From positions 438,352,617-438,416,616 of the forward strand of contig CM046875.1 of the NCBI GenBank assembly GCA_025667525.1: a DNA stretch of 64,000 nucleotides, read 5' to 3'. The translations under genes and the position numbers were made by a program. The DNA is from Glebionis coronaria (taxonomy: Eukaryota; Streptophyta; Magnoliopsida; Asterales; Asteraceae). Positions 59,300 to 64,000 of the stretch are shown here, in pieces (the first letter of the stretch is position 1; every line of letters starts with the position of its first letter). Below the pieces are notes generated by a model. It did no database searches and had not been told where the DNA came from. It saw only the letters and a list, made by a program, of their open reading frames with translations.

Positions 59300-59462
59300 T
59301 GTGATACCCAGAACCCGAGGTCATTATTTAACCTTAATTTACGTATATTTTTGAAATTTTTAAGAAAATTTGTTGGTAATATGTTTGACGGTTTGAATTG
59401 AAACCGATGTTTGAGGTCGTGTATTTTACTTTTGATGAATTAGGAGAACCGATAGCGACTAC
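59300..59462 (+). mobile_element. C1 3' LTR, first 163 bp
   Basis: Starts TGTGATACCCAGAACC and stops at the A3 insertion. The five bases before A3 (ACTAC, 59458-59462) are the predicted left target duplication of A3. Confidence 0.75.
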
Positions 59463-59869
59463 TGATGAGACTGCTTTTATACATGGTCTCATCATCCAAA
59501 ACGTGCTTAAAATGCTAATATATATCATAAAATACCATGAAATGTGCTCGTATTCGTTTGTTGTATGTTTTAGGTATGGATATCGAGAAAAAGACAAAAA
59601 GATCACAAGAAACAAAGAAAAACGAACACGGGAAACGAAGCCGCACAATGAACCGGACCCGAGTGTTGAATTTCTAAGAATAGTTCTCAAGTTTGAAGAT
59701 TGTACAACTTTAGTCACTCATCTTAGAGAATTTGTCACAAATGGCCCTCCAAGAATCATCATTGTGCAAGATTGATCCTTTATGTTTAAAGAATTTACAA
59801 GATCAACCCTCAAAGTTTGAAGAAAATCACACCATTAGTCCTCAAATCCAAATTTTATCCAAAAGGACT

Positions 59870-59925
59870 AACGGTGCAATTGCTAAAGGACTAACGGTGC
59901 AATTGCTAAAGGACTAACGGTGAAA
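59870..59925 (+). repeat. Short tandem repeat in the A3 U3
   Basis: About two and a half copies of a 23-bp unit (AAGGACTAACGGTGCAATTG plus CTA). Other lineage A LTRs show no such array here. Confidence 0.8.
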
Positions 59926-60510
59926 TGGAAAAAGACCTTGTTTGCAAAGATGATTAAAGAAGTGTTGTTAAGAGGAGGGTCAAAACTGCCAATATCCTAT
60001 TCTCATCTAACCATAAACCCATTATTAACCCATTTACCCAATAACCCACCCAAGTTTTACTTATTTTGAAAGTAATTAATTACTAGTAATATATAAAACC
60101 CGGGTTACACTTTCTTATTATTAAAACCAAAATCAAAATCCCCAAATATTCCCATAAATCCTAATCCCTGATTAAGGGTCAATCAAGGGGATATGCCCTT
60201 GTAACCTCCAGATCAGCAATTCCTCTCATACCCAACACACCCATGTGATTGGAAAGTGACCTCTCAATACCAGTCCCCCAAACCAAACATTTCCTGCTAC
60301 AATGAGGGTGACATTTTGACCCAATCAACAGCTGGAAATGATTCCTTGGAGCACACAACAGAATGGATGGCTATGATCTTCTTTAAACAGCTCAACATCA
60401 CTCAGACTCACATGATGCCGCATACGAATTCAAATTTTCAGGGGTATTTTTGGTAGATTAAATGCTAGGGTTTGGCTTTTGTTCTTAGTCTAGAATAATC
60501 TTTTATGTAC

Positions 60511-60518
60511 TATATAAG
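60511..60518 (+). promoter_or_regulatory. TATA box of the A3 LTR
   Basis: TATATAAG, 1.05 kb from the LTR start, matching A2. Confidence 0.55.
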
Positions 60519-63095
60519 GAGTCTCCAAGCTGTGGATGAACCCTTGTTCCAGATTTTTGTATAATTTAAATTTTAGCAATGAAAATGAAAATTATAAATT
60601 TGCATAATCTGAGTTCCCAATGTTATGTTAGCTAGTTTTATCTTGTTCAAGTGTTTGAAAAGATAGATTGGAGTAAAAAAATCTTTCCTTTTACACAAAG
60701 AATATTTCAGAAAATACGTTTTGAAGTTTTGAAAAAAGTTTGAAAAATTCTTGTAATCAGTTTTAAAAAGAAGTGAAAGTGGATTTTTGAAAATGGTTTA
60801 CTGGTTTTGATAAGCTTTTATCAAGTGTTCTTCAATTTTTTCTGTTTTATTCCATGTGTTTTGAGGAAAATCAGTTTCAAGGGTTTTTCTTTATAAGCCC
60901 AAGAGTTAAGCTAGCTTAGCAAATAAGCTAGGCTTACACTCTTGTAAGCTATTATTTCCAGGTCACTTTTCCTTCTTGTTTTATCTTGGCAGGTTTATCA
61001 AATGAAGTATATTGGATAATGTGTGGACTGTGGTAGTCCAACATCATCATCATCTTTACATACCAACAGCAGCCTCATAATTCTTCACCATAAGCTAGCT
61101 TTTAAGCTATAAGGAGAAGGCATAGCAGCCTTGGTGGGGCCTGGATGTGGGTCCCACATGGTAAGAGCTTGAATCCCTCTTTTTGGTTTTAAGTAGAATT
61201 TATGTGATAATTTGAGTGAGCTGTTTGGATGATTGATCAAATGCTTCATATTGCTAGTTTGTTAGATTACAAATAGTTAGGACTGATTTGACTGGATTTT
61301 GTGCATGTTAGAGTAGAGATTGTAGGTGAATTTTCAATTGTCTAATTAAAAGGGGTGTTTGGGACGGTTTGGGGTGTGGGTAATCATTGACCTTCACTCT
61401 CGACTTAGCTCTGCACTTGTTTGTTAGGTATAAGAGGTTAGATTTGTGCAAAAAGGATTGGGGGTTTTAGTTTGAAAAATGAGTTTGTATGTTTTTATAT
61501 AAATCTGTCAATTTTCCAAGTTATTGTAGTTTGTGATCTTGCTGTTAATCTGGTTGTGGTTATTGAATACCCACATGGTGTTTTTGATTCGGGTTTGATG
61601 TGTTTTTGTGGCTACGCCAGTTGACTACCAACTAAATAAGCATTGAACACCAAAACCAAGAAAAAGCATTTGCTGGTAATATTGAATAGTCAGGGTCTAG
61701 TTGGGGAGTTGTTAGTTTAGTGGTCTTGCCTTGTGAGAATTAGTTAAATATCACCCAACCATCAGCCTTCTATGTGACAGTTAGAGTAAGTTTCTAGGTC
61801 CAAAACTTATGCATCCATTAACTTAGGACAGTCTAGTGTTTGGTATTGCTTGATTTCTATCACTAGAGTAGGTTTAAGCTTAAGTTTGTTTTGCGTTATC
61901 ATTGGGAGGTTAGTAGTAGTGGTTCCAGCCCTTGTTTTCATATAATACTCAAAAAAGGTAAGTGGATCTTAAATCTCTGAGTTAGTTCAGTCAACATGAA
62001 GTATAAATAAAGAGAGATCACCAAAAGAGTACTTGAAGTTTGCTGGGTTTTCTGAGCAATTAATCCGAGTGATCTGAATTCGTGATAGCATTATGAGTTT
62101 GGTTTTGTTGTCTGTACAACCAACAAGACGAGCATAACCAACAGCAACCTAATTAACCAAAAGTAAAAAGTAAACCAAGAATTAACAGAAAAACATTGCC
62201 AAATGCACCAGAATCCATAGCATCTTTATAAGGTTGATTCGGCTGTTGGAATTCAGGGAGTTAAGAGTTTAGAATTAGTACTTTTTCTGTGTCGAGTAAT
62301 TTTGAGGTTCATAGCTTTTAGACAGCTTAAAACGAGCGAGAAACTAAGCTGTTTGCGCTTTCATAGTATGCTACTGCTCATAAGAGAAGATTCGCTTGTA
62401 ATCCTATGATGTTGTTCATCTTTGTAGCTTCTGCTCTTTTTTTTTGCTAAGATTCATTATGATTCTACTTAGTATTTGATTTTCTGTGTGGATATTTTGT
62501 GATATAAGCTGATGTTAAGCACTCTTTAACCAACTTCTTAGGAGTGCTTATTGTTCACAGTTCAACTAGTAAACCAAGAAATAAAATTAAGTGGCATGTT
62601 CTTTTGATCTTAACTGTGAACATCTAGGCTCAACAGTGGCGTATTCAGGGTATCTTGGGTGTTTGTGTCAGTTTTTGGTGCCCCTTGTATCTAACTATAC
62701 CAAACATCCTATATTAGAAGCCAAGAAAAAGAGAAGCGAACAAGGCAGTAAAGACCTGATGTGGTCAGTTTAGATCTAGGTAGAGGCCTGTGTGTTTTGT
62801 TCGCTGTATGCACAGACAACAAACAGTGGCGTGAGTTGTGTTGTGTGTGGCGTGAAGTGTAAGTTTGAGTGTTGTGATCTATGTATGTATTGTGCTTTTG
62901 CTTACTGTCCACACCAGCCAAGTTATCCAAAGAAACCAACAAAAAGTAAAGTAAAGAACCTGCTGTGTTCATTTCCAGCCCCAAATTGGTAAAAATTCGT
63001 ATACTTGGTTTGACTTTGGTATTTATGTTTGTGTTTGGGTTGTGTTAAGTTACTGTGAGCCAAAAGAAATAAAAAGGGCAGTAAGTTGCTATGAG

Positions 63096-63500
63096 TGGGA
63101 ATAGAACCCCTGACCACTTCACTGCTTCAGACGCAGCATACAGCCACTTCCACCATCTGCACTACATTCCTTACTTTGTTTAATCTTTACCTGTGTTTTT
63201 CTTTATACTTGCTGTTATTTGAACATCAGACATAACAAGAAAAAGAGAAAAAGAAAACTGTCAAAAGTGGGGTTCGAACCCCTGACCTACAGCTCACAAC
63301 AGACGCCAAAGCCCACCACCACTACCATCTGCTCTATCAGTGTTTTGTGCTAATTGTCCCTCTCATTTTTCTTTTATACATTGTTTTTTTTAAGCTGATA
63401 AAAAAATAATATGAAAAGTGTCAGCTGATGGTTTCGAACCCCTGACCTCACCAGCAAATCAAGCGCAACACCACCTCTCTTTACCATCTGCTCCTATTGT
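63096..63500 (-). repeat. Three tandem tRNA-like cassettes in the A3 LTR
   Basis: On the minus strand each unit has an A-box-like (G)AGCAGATGGTA or TAGTGCAGATGG and, about 55 bases on, a B box: GGTTCTATTCC (63096-63170), GGTTCGAACCC (63268-63340) and GGTTCGAAACC (63428-63500), preceded by GGTCAGG. Copies are about 160-170 bp apart including T-rich spacers that could end Pol III transcripts. No full cloverleaf is evident. Orientation is antisense to the LTR, as in A1. Confidence 0.6.
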
Positions 63501-64000
63501 TTTTTGTGTTTACCATTTCTTTTATTTTTGTTTTATACTTTTTTTATTTTCTTTTTAGTTTTTTTTTATAATAGTTGTAGCTTATTTGTAACTTTTCGAG
63601 CTTATTGAATAAGCTGCTTAGTACAGCTTAATTTTCCCATGTAGTAGATAAACTTTAGGACTTAAAATAATTTTTTCAGTTTTTTTAATTTAATATTTTT
63701 TTATTCATTTTTTTAGATAATTCGTTTTTAATTCATAAAAAAATATTTAAAAGTCAAAAAAATATATTTCGTTTTTTCAAAATTTTATTTTGTCAATTAG
63801 GACGTAGGAAAAACAAATTTGCTTTTGTATAGTTTAAATTTCATAATTTATTTTTATTATTTATCTTCTAAGATTATTCTCATTTTAAAATTTAAAAAAG
63901 TCATAAAAAATAGAAAAAAGTTTAGAAAAATTTTCAAAAAAATATTTTTAGTTTTTAAATAGTATAAACTAGGTTTGCAAATAATAAAGTTTGAATTTTT

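Larger units (their letters stand above)
41941..59462 (+). mobile_element. Element C1: Tekay/Del-like chromovirus, decayed and twice interrupted
   Basis: Parts in order: 5' LTR fragment, tRNA-iMet-type primer site (42192), extra frame (42588-43639), gag-pro-RT-RH and N-terminal integrase (43974-47325), the B3 insertion (47326-58140), rest of integrase plus chromodomain (58146-59234), polypurine tract (59287) and start of the 3' LTR (59300-59462). The 3' LTR is cut by A3. The match across the B3 insertion is exact through the ACCGT duplication. The 5' LTR lacks its TGTGATACCC start, so the left end is truncated or not recognised. Confidence 0.85.
59463..64000 (+). mobile_element. A3: lineage A LTR running off the right edge
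   Basis: Starts TGATGAGACTGCTTTTATAC with the terminal inverted motif. It aligns with the A1 and A2 LTRs through the primary U3, the TATA box (60511) and the GCTTATTG region. It is at least 4.5 kb, longer than A1 and A2, partly because of tRNA-like repeat units near 63.1-63.5 kb. No primer site is reached, so it may be a 5' LTR or a solo LTR. Confidence 0.85.

Noticed and set aside
59398..59775. 125-codon frame at the C1/A3 junction
   Set aside because: It spans the boundary between the C1 LTR and the A3 LTR, so it is chimeric by insertion.
63268..63340. Functional tRNA gene
   Set aside because: B box and A-box-like motifs are present but acceptor and anticodon arms do not fold convincingly; kept only as a tRNA-like repeat.

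Overview
ORGANISM. This is plant nuclear DNA, AT-rich and packed with LTR retrotransposons. The primer-binding sites, chromovirus, F-box/LRR/FBD gene and MITEs indicate a eudicot. The style of the Gag proteins and of the gypsy-type transposase-like pseudogene reminds me of Asteraceae (Tanacetum/Artemisia/lettuce type); this is recall, not a search result. I see no bacterial, organellar or CRISPR-like content. LAYOUT. I name elements by LTR lineage. Lineage A has LTRs of about 3.6-3.8 kb starting TGATGAGACTG. Lineage B has LTRs of about 1.5-1.7 kb starting TGATAGGTGTG. C is a chromovirus. (1) 1-19936 is a three-level nest. A1 (reverse; gag 1-641, 5' LTR 1392-5181) sits in the gag of B1 (autonomous type gag-pol, decayed, 5182-13440). 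B1 sits in the gag of B2 (Gag-protease only, 13441-19936). (2) 20440-34153 is A2, a complete young 13.7-kb element with near-identical LTRs, a TCGAG target duplication and one intact 1280-codon Gag-protease frame without reverse transcriptase or integrase. (3) 34159-41940 is the only non-LTR-element island: nested MITEs, an intact three-exon F-box/LRR/FBD gene (36532-38066, minus strand) and a broken transposase-like gene. (4) 41941-59462 is C1, a decayed Tekay/Del-like chromovirus with an extra reading frame before gag. Its integrase is split by B3 (47326-58140, reverse, complete, ACCGT duplication). Its 3' LTR is split by A3, whose LTR runs off the right edge. HOW IT WORKS TOGETHER. B1 and B3 carry the full enzyme set (protease, RT, RNase H, integrase). 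B2 shares their LTR, gag and 3' noncoding region but has replaced pol with an acidic tail ending in FDPG motifs around a hydrophobic segment. A2 has the same plan under an unrelated LTR. A2 inserted recently without its own RT or integrase, so it was presumably mobilised in trans. Conserved noncoding modules (tRNA-Asp primer site, a GAGTC/GACTC stem-loop just after the coding region, an AGGA-loop hairpin with polypurine-tract copies) are shared across both LTR lineages and are candidates for the cis signals that let helper proteins recognise these passengers. The most unusual observations are the FDPG tail, the co-varying polypurine-tract copies, the antisense tRNA-like cassettes in lineage A LTRs and the ATTCCGA arrays in lineage B LTRs.
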